DNA of 45,734 nucleotides, from positions 1 through 45,734 of the forward strand of contig JAGNNA010000002.1 of NCBI GenBank assembly GCA_017990895.1. Direction: 5' to 3'. The DNA comes from Reyranella sp. GTDB taxonomy: Bacteria; Pseudomonadota; Alphaproteobacteria; Reyranellales; Reyranellaceae. Below the pieces are notes generated by a model that was given only the letters and a program-made list of their open reading frames with translations, was not told the origin of the DNA and made no database searches. Made by a program: the position numbers and the translations under genes. Positions 18,166 to 26,429 of the stretch are shown here, piece by piece; within the stretch, counting starts at the first letter, position 1; each line of letters begins with the position of its first letter.

Positions 18166-18179
18166 TTGACTTACGTCAA
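18166..18179. promoter_or_regulatory. Candidate Crp/Fnr-family (FNR/FixK-type) box
   Basis: TTGACTTACGTCAA: perfect TTGA-N6-TCAA dyad, extended to a 6-bp arm on each side (CTTGAC / GTCAAG, 18165-18180). It matches the FNR/FixK consensus TTGAT-N4-ATCAA at all core positions. It lies 77 bp before the DUF2252 start and 88 bp before the divergent 91-aa gene. Regulator not in window. Confidence 0.5.
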
Positions 18180-18199
18180 GTCAAGTCACGTCACGTCAT
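18175..18199 (+). repeat. Five tandem GTCAN pentamers
   Basis: GTCAA, GTCAA, GTCAC, GTCAC, GTCAT in uninterrupted succession, the first overlapping the right arm of the FNR-type box. Five-base period, so alternate units fall about one helical turn apart. It could extend the operator, or be a slippage-prone tract that alters promoter spacing. Confidence 0.7.
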
Positions 18200-18255
18200 A
18201 CGCTTGTAGTCTTCCAAGGTGGCGCGGTCCGCGCCCGCCCTTAAGGATGCCGTCG

Positions 18256-19677
18256 ATGACCAACGTGACGAAGTTGCACGCCAAGCCCACCGTTCCCGAA
18301 CTCGACCGCCCGGCGCACTCGGTGCCGGCCGACGACCTCGTTGCCGCCGGCAAGCGCCTGCGCGACACGGTTCCGCGCGCGAGCCAGGGCGCCTGGAAGC
18401 GCCCGAAGGACCGCCGCGATCCGCTGGAAATTCTCCAGGCCTCCGACGAGGGTCGCCAGATCGATCTCCTGCCAATCCGCTACGGCCGCATGCTGCAGTC
18501 GCCGTTCACGTTCTATCGCGGGGCGGCCGCCGTGATGGCCGCCGATCTTGCCGGGACGCCCGCGACGGGCGTTCACGTGCAGGCCTGCGGCGACTGCCAC
18601 CTGCTGAACTTCGGCGGCTTCGCCACGCCCGAGCGCCGCATCAACTTCGACATCAACGACTTCGACGAGACCCTGCCGGCGCCTTGGGAATGGGACCTCA
18701 AACGCCTGGTCGCCTCGTTCGTGCTGGCGGCGCGGTCGAACGGCCTATCGGACGCGGCCGGGCGAGACGCGGCCCAGGCGGCGGCGCGGAGCTACCGCGA
18801 GCGCCTGCGCGAAGTCGCCGAGATGAGCCCGCTGGAGGCCTGGTACACGAAAATCGGACTGGAGGAGCTGTTAAGCCTGACCGACGACCCGCAGATCCGC
18901 AAGCGCGTGCAGCGCCGGGTCGAGGCCGCGCAGGACGAGCGCTCCGCCGACGTCGACTTTCCCAAGCTGGCGGAAATGGTCGGCGGTCAGGTCCAGATCA
19001 AGGACCAGCCTCCCCTGATCTTCCACCCGGACTTAGCGCGCGCGGAAGACTTCAGGGAGGCGGTGGACAAGGCCTTCGCCAGCTACCGCGACACGCTGTC
19101 CGACGACCGCAAGGCGCTGCTCGACCGCTATCGGCTGGTCGACGTCGCCATGAAGGTGGTCGGCATCGGCAGCGTCGGCCGGTACTGCTCGATCGGCCTG
19201 CTGATGTCGTCCTCGAACCAGCCGCTGTTCCTCCAGTTCAAGGAGGCCGTGCCCTCGGTGCTGGAGCCCCATGTCGGCAAGAGCGGCTACGGTCACGCCG
19301 GACAGCGCGTGGTGCAGGGCCAGCGCCTGATGCAGTCGTCGTCCGACATCTTCCTGGGCTGGACGACGGGATTGCGGGGCAACGACCTTTACGTTCGCCA
19401 GCTGCGGGATGCGAAGATCAAGCCGCTGGTCGAGACCTTCGACCGCAAGATGCTGGTGCTCTTCGGCAAGGCCTGCGGCTGGGCCCTCGCGCGGGCGCAT
19501 GGGAGGGCCAGCCATCCCTGGCTCATCGCGGGCTATCTCGGTACGAGCGAGGCGTTCGACGAGGCCATGGCAACGTTCGCCGTGAGCTATGCCGACCAGA
19601 CCGAGCGCGACCACGCGCTCCTGAAAGCGGCGGTCGCCGCCGGCCGGATCAAGGTCCATCTCGAAGAGGACCGATAG
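18256..19677 (+). CDS. DUF2252 family protein
   Basis: 473 aa, cytoplasmic. Recognised by QACGDCHLLNFGGF (about 109-122), INFDINDFDETLPAPWEWDL and later GSVGRYCSIGLLM and KSGYGHAGQRVVQGQRLMQ. The GDxHxxN ... FDxNDFD pair resembles the catalytic and metal-binding motifs of aminoglycoside-phosphotransferase-like kinases, so an atypical kinase fold is a reasonable inference; the substrate is unknown. Start ATG 18256 has AAGG 9 nt upstream (ATG 18247 is too close to it). First gene after the FNR-type box; followed after 17 bp by the DUF4239 gene, so probably an operon. Confidence 0.88.
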   Translation: MTNVTKLHAKPTVPELDRPAHSVPADDLVAAGKRLRDTVPRASQGAWKRPKDRRDPLEILQASDEGRQIDLLPIRYGRMLQSPFTFYRGAAAVMAADLAGTPATGVHVQACGDCHLLNFGGFATPERRINFDINDFDETLPAPWEWDLKRLVASFVLAARSNGLSDAAGRDAAQAAARSYRERLREVAEMSPLEAWYTKIGLEELLSLTDDPQIRKRVQRRVEAAQDERSADVDFPKLAEMVGGQVQIKDQPPLIFHPDLARAEDFREAVDKAFASYRDTLSDDRKALLDRYRLVDVAMKVVGIGSVGRYCSIGLLMSSSNQPLFLQFKEAVPSVLEPHVGKSGYGHAGQRVVQGQRLMQSSSDIFLGWTTGLRGNDLYVRQLRDAKIKPLVETFDRKMLVLFGKACGWALARAHGRASHPWLIAGYLGTSEAFDEAMATFAVSYADQTERDHALLKAAVAAGRIKVHLEEDR

Positions 19678-19694
19678 ACGCGCGGGCGCTGGCG

Positions 19695-20483
19695 ATGCCG
19701 TTCGACATCGACGACCATTCCCTGCGCGTGATCTTCGGGGCGAGCCTGGTGCTGATCCTCGGCGCCGGCGAAGCGGGCCATTGGCTGGGCGTGCGGGCGG
19801 CCCGACAGGGCGCGGCCGCGGTATCGACCCTGGAGGGCGCCATCCTCGGCCTGCTGGCGCTCATGATCGGGTTCACCTTCTCGATGGCCCTGTCGCGCTA
19901 CGAAGCCCGGCGCGATGGAGCCGTGACCGAGGCCGCTGCGATCGGCACCACGGCGCTGCGCGCCCGCCTGCTGCCGGCGCCGCACGACCGCGAGTCCGTG
20001 AAACTGTTGCGGGAGTACGTCCAGATCCGCCTCGATCTCGCCCGCGGGCCGGTCAGCCGGGAAATATTCGACCAGGCGATTGCGCGCTCGAACCTCCTGC
20101 AGGAGGCGCTCTGGCGGCAGGCGCAGGCGGTGGCCGCCAAGGATAACGGGATGGTGCCGACGGGGCTCTTCATCCAGTCGCTGAACGAGATGATCGACGA
20201 CCAGGAGAAGCGCCTGGCGGCGATGTCCAACCGCCTGCCCCTCATCGTCATCGCCGCCCTCTACGCCATGTCCATCATGGGCATCGGCTTCGCCGGCTAC
20301 GGCAGCGGCGTCGAATCGAAGCGGTCGCGGGTGCCCGTGCTTGTCACCGGCCTCCTCGTGGCGGGAATGGTGCTGCTGATCCAGGATATCGATCGGCCGG
20401 GCGCCGGTTTCATCAGGGTGAGCCAGCAGCCGCTGGCGAACGCGGCCTCCACGATCGACGCCTTTCCGGCCGCCCGACCATGA
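19695..20483 (+). CDS. DUF4239 (bestrophin-like) membrane protein
   Basis: 262 aa with two N-terminal helices (about 14-30 and 44-66, including GAILGLLALMIGFTFSMALSRYEARR), a long soluble helical region, and two C-terminal helices (about 178-200 and 212-235). The GFTFSMALSRYEARR segment after the second helix is the hallmark of this family, which is described as bestrophin-like; anion conduction is possible but not shown. Start ATG 19695; no strong ribosome site, likely coupled to DUF2252. Its TGA overlaps the next ATG (ATGA). Confidence 0.82.
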   Translation: MPFDIDDHSLRVIFGASLVLILGAGEAGHWLGVRAARQGAAAVSTLEGAILGLLALMIGFTFSMALSRYEARRDGAVTEAAAIGTTALRARLLPAPHDRESVKLLREYVQIRLDLARGPVSREIFDQAIARSNLLQEALWRQAQAVAAKDNGMVPTGLFIQSLNEMIDDQEKRLAAMSNRLPLIVIAALYAMSIMGIGFAGYGSGVESKRSRVPVLVTGLLVAGMVLLIQDIDRPGAGFIRVSQQPLANAASTIDAFPAARP

Positions 20484-21166
20484 CCCAGCCCAAATCCCTG
20501 ACGCGCGGCAGGCTGCGGACGCCCCGGGCGGCCGCGGTCGCCGGCATCCTGTTCTCCGGTCTTCTGATCGCCGCGTTCTTGCTGTTCCTGTCGGCGGTCC
20601 CGAGAGACTCGGCAGAGCACGGCACGTGGCTGACCACCGGGCTCGACCGGGTCGTGCTGGCGATCAACCTGATTCCGTTCGCGGGTGTCGCCTTCCTGTG
20701 GTTTATCGGCGTCGTGCGCGACCGCCTGGCCGAGGCGGAGGATCGCCTCTTCGCGACGGTGTTCCTGGGCAGCGGGCTTCTGTTCCTCGCCATGATGTTC
20801 GTGGCCACCGCGGTGTTCGGGGCCATCGTCCTCGTCCATGTGGCTCATCCCGAGGCGCTGCGTGACTCGCCCGCTTTCGCCCTGGCGCGGGCCTTCGCCT
20901 ACACGCTGGTCAACGTCTACGCCATCCGGATGGCGGGCGTGTTCATGCTGATCACCTCGACGATCGCGCTGCGCACCGCCTTCATCGCGCGCTGGATGGC
21001 GGCGCCCGGCTTCGCGATGGGACTGTTCCTGCTGTTCGCCAGCCAGTGGGTCGACTGGAGCTTCCTGCTCTTCCCGCTCTGGGCCCTGCTGATCAGCGTC
21101 TATCTGCTGGTCACCAGCCTTGGTCAGGACGCCGACGGACGCCGGACGACGAAGAGCGTGCCGTAG
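20480..21166 (+). CDS. Six-helix membrane protein of unknown function
   Basis: 228 aa with helices at about 18-40, 58-78, 91-116, 135-160, 170-186 and 190-212. Starts in the ATGA overlap with DUF4239, so co-translated with it. Short, mostly hydrophobic loops; no obvious active-site residues. Its last 43 bp overlap the convergent small membrane-protein gene at 21124-21381. No family recognised; the context suggests a partner of the DUF4239 protein. Confidence 0.75.
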   Translation: MTQPKSLTRGRLRTPRAAAVAGILFSGLLIAAFLLFLSAVPRDSAEHGTWLTTGLDRVVLAINLIPFAGVAFLWFIGVVRDRLAEAEDRLFATVFLGSGLLFLAMMFVATAVFGAIVLVHVAHPEALRDSPAFALARAFAYTLVNVYAIRMAGVFMLITSTIALRTAFIARWMAAPGFAMGLFLLFASQWVDWSFLLFPLWALLISVYLLVTSLGQDADGRRTTKSVP

Positions 21167-21381
21167 CCCGCAACCGCGCAGCAGACTGACAGCGCAAGAT
21201 AGAACAGGCCGAAGAGGTCGTTCTTCACGAGCCCCAGCCACAGCGCGAGGCCCGCGAAGACGACGGCGAGAACCACGGCGCTCCACCAGACGATGCGCAC
21301 GCCCAGCCGCAGCTTCTGCACCCGCTCGTGCGGCTTGGGCTTCTCGGCTTCGGACTCGGGAGGCGGGCGGGGTTCGTCCAT
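21124..21381 (-). CDS. Small two-helix membrane protein
   Basis: 85 aa: Pro/Glu/Lys-rich cytoplasmic N terminus (MDEPRPPPESEAEKPKP), then helices at about 28-49 and 54-76. ATG 21381 gives this clear two-helix layout; the ribosome-binding site is weak. The 3' end overlaps the convergent gene by 43 bp. No family recognised; it may be an accessory subunit. An alternative is that the frame is a by-product of the opposite gene, but most of it (21167-21381) lies outside that gene. Confidence 0.55.
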   Translation of the reverse strand: MDEPRPPPESEAEKPKPHERVQKLRLGVRIVWWSAVVLAVVFAGLALWLGLVKNDLFGLFYLALSVCCAVAGYGTLFVVRRPSAS

Positions 21382-21519
21382 GAGCGATAACGGGCCAGGA
21401 CGGCAGAGGCTGCATCCCGCGCTACGGCCTCCGTGCCCCCTTCCCGGCGTCCAGTCGGAACGGCTACGCTTAGGCGGGGCAAGCCACGCAGCACACCGAA
21501 CGCACGAAGCACGCCGCCT

Positions 21520-22224
21520 ATGATCCAATCGCGACTTACGATCGTCTCCGCATCGCTCGCTGCCATTGTCGCCAGCACCGCCCCCTGCCTCGCACAACGG
21601 CCGGAGCCCGTGCGCATTGGTGGATTCGGCATTGATGCGACCGAAGTGACGATCGGCCAGTTCCGGGCTTTCGCCCGCGCCACCTCTCTGACAACGGCGG
21701 CCGAGCGCGAGGGCGGTGGCTTCGAATACACCGGCGGGTGGACGCGGCGGCAAGGCTGGACCTACGAGAGTCCGCAAGGCCAGCCCGGCCAGGAGTCCGA
21801 GCCCGCCGTGCATGTGACCTGGGCGGAGGCCGATGCCTATTGCCGACATGTCGGCGGCCGTCTGCCGACCATGGCCGAGTGGCGAAGCGCCGCCTACACC
21901 GAGCAGCGCGACCGGCCGACCGACGGTTATGTGCGGGGGCAGACCTACCAATATCCAGTGGGCGACGACCCCGACGGCATGAACAACAACCGCCGGGCGC
22001 ACGTCCCCGTCGCGACCACCAAACGCGGCATCAACGGGCTCTACGACATGGGCGCCAATGTCTGGGAGTGGATGGCGGACCGTCGCGGGGACGAGGCCCT
22101 CACCGCCGGCGGCTCCTGGTGGTACGGCCCGGCCCAGGCCCGCGCCGACGGCACCCAGTGGAAGGCCGCCCGCTTCCACGCCGTCTATATCGGGTTTCGC
22201 TGCGCCTACGATGCGAAGGGCTGA
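21520..22224 (+). CDS. SUMF1/formylglycine-generating-enzyme-like secreted protein without catalytic cysteines
   Basis: 234 aa. Signal peptide MIQSRLTIVSASLAAIVAST, cleaved near CLAQ. FGE-sulfatase fold signatures: IDATEVTIGQFRAFARAT, PAVHVTWAEADAYCRHVGGR, LPTMAEWRSAAY, GLYDMGANVWEWMADRR, TAGGSWW and the C-terminal GFRCA. In true formylglycine-generating enzymes the GGS motif is followed within a few residues by two catalytic Cys; here it reads GGSWWYGPAQ, so that activity is not expected. Probably a periplasmic binding or structural member of the family (as in PvdO-like proteins). Lies between membrane-protein genes and carbonic anhydrase. Confidence 0.85.
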   Translation: MIQSRLTIVSASLAAIVASTAPCLAQRPEPVRIGGFGIDATEVTIGQFRAFARATSLTTAAEREGGGFEYTGGWTRRQGWTYESPQGQPGQESEPAVHVTWAEADAYCRHVGGRLPTMAEWRSAAYTEQRDRPTDGYVRGQTYQYPVGDDPDGMNNNRRAHVPVATTKRGINGLYDMGANVWEWMADRRGDEALTAGGSWWYGPAQARADGTQWKAARFHAVYIGFRCAYDAKG

Positions 22225-22359
22225 GGCCACGCGTGCCGAGCGGCGCGGGCCCGGACGTTCGAGCGGTCCGCCGAGGTGGGGGACTTTCGGTCCAGCCCGG
22301 AATGGTCTATGGGCCGCGAAATCAGCGATGTCCGACCAGTCCGAAGCAGCCCGGCCCAC

Positions 22360-23082
22360 ATGACCCTCGACGACCTATTCGATCGCAACGTTGCCTGGGC
22401 ACAGCAGAAGACACGGGACGATCCGACGTTCTTCGTGCGCATGGCGGAGCAGCAGTCGCCCCAGTACCTGTGGATCGGGTGCTCCGACAGCCGGGTCACG
22501 GCCAACGACGTGCTGGGCCTCGATCCCGGCGCCGTGTTCGTCCAGCGCAACATCGCCAACATCGCACACAGCAACGACATGAACCTGCTGGCGGTGCTGG
22601 AGTTCGCCATCGACATCCTGAAGGTGCGCCACGTGATTGTATGCGGCCACTACGGCTGCGGTGGTATTCGCCGTGCGCTGGGGGAAGATCGCTCGGCGCT
22701 GGTCGATCACTGGCTGCAGCCGGTGGTCACGCTGTACCGCCGCCACCGGGCGGTTTTCGACGCCCTTCCCGACGAGAACGCCCGCGTCGACCACATGTGC
22801 GAACTCAACGTCGAGATGCAGGTCCGCCGTGTCGCCTCGATCCCGACCGTCGAGAACGCCTGGGCGCGCGGCCAGGCGCTTCACCTGCACGGCTGGATCT
22901 ACGGCATGCACGACGGCTTGCTGCGCGACCTTGGACCGACGATCTCTTCCATGGAGCAGCGTGACGCCCTGCCGGCCGCCGAGGACCGAGTGGGGCGACC
23001 CGTCGACGCCAGCACGGGGATACGCCGCCATGCCATCGCGGCCTTCTCGCAGTTGCCGCTGTCCGAGCAGGAACCCACGTAG
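22360..23082 (+). CDS. can: Beta-class carbonic anhydrase
   Basis: 240 aa. Zinc ligands Cys41, His97 and Cys100, with the catalytic dyad Asp43-Arg45 in GCSDSR and CGHYGCGG; NIAN and the helical N terminus MTLDDLFDRNVAWAQ match E. coli Can. Interconverts CO2 and bicarbonate in the cytoplasm. Start ATG 22360 aligns with known family N termini; ATG 22309 is in frame but adds an unusual extension, and ribosome sites are weak for both. In the same island as a SulP transporter (27099), a combination often seen where bicarbonate uptake is involved, though SulP substrate is unproved. Confidence 0.93.
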   Translation: MTLDDLFDRNVAWAQQKTRDDPTFFVRMAEQQSPQYLWIGCSDSRVTANDVLGLDPGAVFVQRNIANIAHSNDMNLLAVLEFAIDILKVRHVIVCGHYGCGGIRRALGEDRSALVDHWLQPVVTLYRRHRAVFDALPDENARVDHMCELNVEMQVRRVASIPTVENAWARGQALHLHGWIYGMHDGLLRDLGPTISSMEQRDALPAAEDRVGRPVDASTGIRRHAIAAFSQLPLSEQEPT

Positions 23083-23334
23083 CGGCAGTCGGGCGCCTCA
23101 CCACGGCGCAGCGACCATCGCCGGCTCAGAACAGGACCTCGCGCGTCTTCCATCTGCCCATTCCAGACTTCTGGAGCAGGTGGAACAGGCGCCGGTCGTC
23201 CAGCGGCTTTTAGGAATTGAGAGACCGGACGGCACAGAACCGCACGGAAGCCTCGGCCCGACTCTCTTCGTCTTGGGCGAGACCGATCGGCTGGGAAGGC
23301 ATCGCCGTTTCCGTCAGCGAGACCGCAAAACTCC
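23083..23334. other. Intergenic region with a faint open frame
   Basis: 252 bp between the convergent carbonic-anhydrase and VIT1-like genes. No promoter, RNA or clear terminator hairpin recognised. On the minus strand one frame from ATG 23302 to TGA 23126 is protein-like (ending DDRRLFHLLQKSGMGRWKTR then EVLF) but carries an in-frame TAA at 23210-23212; it may be a decayed short gene or chance. Confidence 0.3.
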
Positions 23335-23994
23335 TCAGCCGCCAAGAGCAACCGCCACCAGGACCAGGGCAACGCCAAGGGTCCCGACGATCATCGCCCC
23401 GCGCCATCCCGATATGCCGGTGTAGTGCGCCCACCGGTAGCCGACCCCCAACAGGAGGATGACCTGCAGGGCATTGGCGATTCGCAGGGCAAGGTTGGTG
23501 GAGGGAACCGCCATCAGCGGCAGAAGGCCCGGAAGGGCGGTGCACGTGACGAGGACGAAGATGATGATGGCCGCCATCAGTTCGTCGCGGGAGAATGGCG
23601 CCCGCTCGGCGGTAGCGTCACGGAAGAAAGCCAACAGGGAGCGATGCAGAGCTTCCCGGTCTTCTTGCGAGGCCTGCGGTTCGCCTTCGAGGCCGAATTC
23701 CTCGCGTACCAGGCCGATTGCCTCCTCGTCGCTGGCAGCGCCCTGCAAGCGGCGCGTGAAGCGCACCCGGCGATTGCGATTGAACTGTGATCCCAGCAGG
23801 TAGAAGACCGCATCGATCAGGCCCCAGGCGACATTGCAGCCAAGCAGGCCGAGGGCGAGATCCAGCCGCCTGATCTCGTCGGGATCGGACAGGAGCCGTG
23901 CCCCCGCCGTCATGGTGAGAGCCATGATCAGCCCGAACAGGATTTCGAGGAGGCTCTCGCTCGGGTCGAGGTAGCGGTCGAGCAGGCGAAGCAT
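23335..23994 (-). CDS. VIT1/CCC1-like membrane protein
   Basis: 219 aa with helices at about 16-34, 46-66, 140-160, 166-186 and 196-217. The N-terminal segment EILFGLIMALTMTAGARLL and the following GCNVAWGLIDAVFYLLGS resemble the VIT1/CCC1 iron/manganese transporter family; a charged cytoplasmic domain (about 70-135, many Glu) separates the halves, as in that family. Metal export from the cytoplasm is the family role; specificity unknown. Its ATG directly follows the TGA of the outer-membrane-protein gene with no gap, so the two are one operon. Confidence 0.72.
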   Translation of the reverse strand: MLRLLDRYLDPSESLLEILFGLIMALTMTAGARLLSDPDEIRRLDLALGLLGCNVAWGLIDAVFYLLGSQFNRNRRVRFTRRLQGAASDEEAIGLVREEFGLEGEPQASQEDREALHRSLLAFFRDATAERAPFSRDELMAAIIIFVLVTCTALPGLLPLMAVPSTNLALRIANALQVILLLGVGYRWAHYTGISGWRGAMIVGTLGVALVLVAVALGG

Positions 23995-24948
23995 TCAGTC
24001 AGCCTTCCGGCGCGGCACCCGCCCGACGGAAACGGTCAGGTAGGCATTCCAGCCTTCGGGCCGGTTCTGGGCAGCGAACTCCTTGTACCCCCGCACGTTG
24101 ACGTCGAACCCCAGCGTGCCGCTGGCGTAGGACCAGCCGACCTGGGGCCCCGCGCCGGCGACGCTGGAACGGAAGTCGCCGAGGCGAACCGACCCACCCG
24201 TGTCGGGGCTCAACTGTTTGTAGAGGTAGCCCACGGCGCCGGCATACAGGCTGTCGTTGAAGGAATAGGACACGCCGGCATCGATATGCCCGTCGACGCC
24301 GCTCTGGTAGCGGGTCTGCGGGTTGATGAAGTTGTAGGTCAAGCCGGCCGTCAGGGAGGCCTCGAAGCCGGAGGCCGGCAGGAAGGTGTAGCCCAGCCCC
24401 CAGTCGATCGCGCCGTGGCCCAGCCCGACGCCGGCCAGACGATTGGGATCGTAGGAGCCGGTGGGCACGCTGCCCATGACATAGACCATCGCGTTGTGGA
24501 CGCCGGCCTGCCACTTGAGCGACGCCATGGGGTAGAGGTCGCTGATGCCGGCGGCACTGTCGGACGATCCCGAAGACAGCGACCTCCCGCCAGGACCGGT
24601 GAGGACGCCCCACACGCCGGCACCGGACTGCCCGGCCGAGAACGTGACGGCCAGCGCCAACTGGCCGTTCAGGACCGGGGTTTCCAGCGTATAGGATGGG
24701 GTCAGGTAGACGTACTGCTCGTTGATCGAAAGCCCCGCCAGCACGCCGCCGCCACGGGAGAAGGAAGCGCCGGCCGTCGCGCTGGCGGAGCGCACGTAGA
24801 CCAGCGTCTCCAGCGAAAAGCCCGGGTCACCGGGGACGGAGGCGAAGCTGGCGAACTGGCCTGGCAGCCAAACGCTGGCACCGCCCTCGTCGGCCCATGC
24901 CTCGACCGGCAGGACAAGCACGGCAAGAAGGCCCATTGTTTTGCGCAT
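23995..24948 (-). CDS. Outer-membrane beta-barrel protein (phenol MetA/SphA-like)
   Basis: 317 aa. Signal peptide MRKTMGLLAVLVLPVEAWAD, then alternating amphipathic strands rich in Gly/Ser/Tyr/Ala, ending in a barrel-like segment (GWNAYLTVSVGRVPRRKAD). ATG 24948 with GGAGAG upstream. Motifs YMASLKW-like (YPMASLKWQAGVHNA), TGSYDPNRLAGVGLGHGA and INPQTRYQSGVDGHIDAGVS match the MetA-pathway phenol-degradation/transporter family of outer-membrane proteins, thought to be channels. First gene of the minus-strand operon with the VIT1-like gene; a TGA-N6-TCA box lies 48 bp upstream. Confidence 0.8.
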   Translation of the reverse strand: MRKTMGLLAVLVLPVEAWADEGGASVWLPGQFASFASVPGDPGFSLETLVYVRSASATAGASFSRGGGVLAGLSINEQYVYLTPSYTLETPVLNGQLALAVTFSAGQSGAGVWGVLTGPGGRSLSSGSSDSAAGISDLYPMASLKWQAGVHNAMVYVMGSVPTGSYDPNRLAGVGLGHGAIDWGLGYTFLPASGFEASLTAGLTYNFINPQTRYQSGVDGHIDAGVSYSFNDSLYAGAVGYLYKQLSPDTGGSVRLGDFRSSVAGAGPQVGWSYASGTLGFDVNVRGYKEFAAQNRPEGWNAYLTVSVGRVPRRKAD

Positions 24949-24995
24949 TTGGCTCTCCCCGGTCCTCAATCTAGCAGGTCAGGAGCGCCCGACTT

Positions 24996-25009
24996 GTGAT
25001 CTTGGTCAA
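24996..25009. promoter_or_regulatory. Second candidate Crp/Fnr-type box
   Basis: GTGATCTTGGTCAA: differs from the FNR/FixK consensus TTGAT-N4-ATCAA at the first base and has G for A in the right arm; the TGA-N6-TCA core and spacing are kept and are the same as in the box at 18166. It lies between the divergent outer-membrane-protein and DUF2254 genes. Confidence 0.4.
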
Positions 25010-25099
25010 TGAAACCGTTCGCGGCGGCGCTAGCATCGGGTGCCAGGCGGTGAGCGACGGTGATGGCACCGGTCGCGCCGGATGGGGGAAACAGGGCGC

Positions 25100-26392
25100 A
25101 TGAAGTGGAACGCGCGGTACCGCTTGAAGGAGTTCGCCGGATCGTCATTCTGGTTGTTTCCATCACTCGCCCTGTTGCTGGCCTGGTTCATGGGCAAGCT
25201 CGTCCTGTGGCTGGTGCCCGACCCGCACTGGCCACGGTTCGATGTGACAGAGGTCGAAGGCATGCGCGTGTCGATGGCGGCCTTCGCCTCGTCGATGCTC
25301 ACTTTCATGGTCTACGCCGTTTCGGCGCTGTTGCTGGCCGTTCAGCTCGCCAGCGGCCAGACATCGCCCCGCCTGATCCGGCTGACCTTCGGACGATGGC
25401 AGACCAAGGCCAGCGCCAGCGTGTTCGTCTTCGCCTTCGGTGTCACCATGGTGGCGCTGGCCAACACGAGCGAAAGCACGCGGCATGCCGCGCTGATCAT
25501 GCTGGCGATCGCGGCCAACGTCGTGGCCATCGCCGTGTTCTTCTGGTTCGTCGAGCAGGTCGGGCTGGGCCTGCGGCCGGTGAGCTTGATGCAGAAGGTG
25601 TTCGTCGACGGCAAGCAAGCCATGGACACCGTCTACACGGGAGCCCAGGTGACAGGCGTCGAGCCGGCGTCGAGCACCGCGATCGAACCGGTGGGACGCC
25701 AGAACCGGATGATCCGCCGGATTGGCCCGTCCGGCACGTTCCTCGCGTTTGGCGCGCGAGACCTCGTGGCGTTGGCCCGCGCGGCCAACTGCACGATCGA
25801 GCTAATCCCGCAGGTCGGCGATTTCGTGTCGACCGACGATGTCCTCGCGCGGGTCTATCCGCCTTCCGCGACGATCGACGAGGAAGCCGTCAATGCCCTG
25901 GTGGCCTTTGGTCCAGAACGCACCATGCGCCAGGATCCGATGTTCGCCTTCCGCATCATGGTCGACGTGGCGATCCGGGCGCTGTCGCCGGCGGTCAACG
26001 ACCCGACCACTGCCGTGCTGGCGCTCGACCAGATCCATCGCCTGCTGCGCTACGCCGGGGGCAGGAACCTCGACAATGCGCGGGTCCTCGACGAGGCGGG
26101 CGTGTTGCGGTTGGCCTTTCCGACGCCGAACTGGACGGAGATTGTCGAACTGGCGGTGACGGAGATCCGCCAATACGGCGCGTCGAGCACGCAGGTGGCA
26201 CGCCGGCTGCGTGCCATGCTGGAGCACCTGATCGACCGCCTGCCGGAGGAGAGGGCGCCGGCCCTGCACGAGGAGCTGGCGTTGCTAGAGCACGCGGTCG
26301 TCCGCAGCTTCGCGGATGGAGAGGATCGACGTCGCGCCAGTGTCGGCGACCTGCAGGGGCTGGGCGGGTCGTCGAGCCGGTCGGACCTGTAG
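25100..26392 (+). CDS. DUF2254 family membrane protein
   Basis: 430 aa. Family N terminus (RLKEFAGSSFWLFPSLALLL), four helices within about residues 15-160 (including MLTFMVYAVSALLLAVQLAS followed by GQTSPRLIR), then a large soluble domain with RALSPAVNDPTTAVLALDQI, the most conserved motif of the family. Function undetermined. Start ATG 25100 fits the family and has a G-rich site upstream; ATG 25082 lacks one. First gene of a plus-strand series leading to the SulP gene. Confidence 0.87.
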   Translation: MKWNARYRLKEFAGSSFWLFPSLALLLAWFMGKLVLWLVPDPHWPRFDVTEVEGMRVSMAAFASSMLTFMVYAVSALLLAVQLASGQTSPRLIRLTFGRWQTKASASVFVFAFGVTMVALANTSESTRHAALIMLAIAANVVAIAVFFWFVEQVGLGLRPVSLMQKVFVDGKQAMDTVYTGAQVTGVEPASSTAIEPVGRQNRMIRRIGPSGTFLAFGARDLVALARAANCTIELIPQVGDFVSTDDVLARVYPPSATIDEEAVNALVAFGPERTMRQDPMFAFRIMVDVAIRALSPAVNDPTTAVLALDQIHRLLRYAGGRNLDNARVLDEAGVLRLAFPTPNWTEIVELAVTEIRQYGASSTQVARRLRAMLEHLIDRLPEERAPALHEELALLEHAVVRSFADGEDRRRASVGDLQGLGGSSSRSDL

Positions 26393-26429
26393 GCACCATG
26401 AACATAAAGGAAAGCCAGGGAGTTGAAGC

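Noticed and set aside
22309-22359. Longer N terminus for carbonic anhydrase
   Set aside because: The extension has no family similarity and no better ribosome site; the ATG at 22360 aligns with known enzymes.
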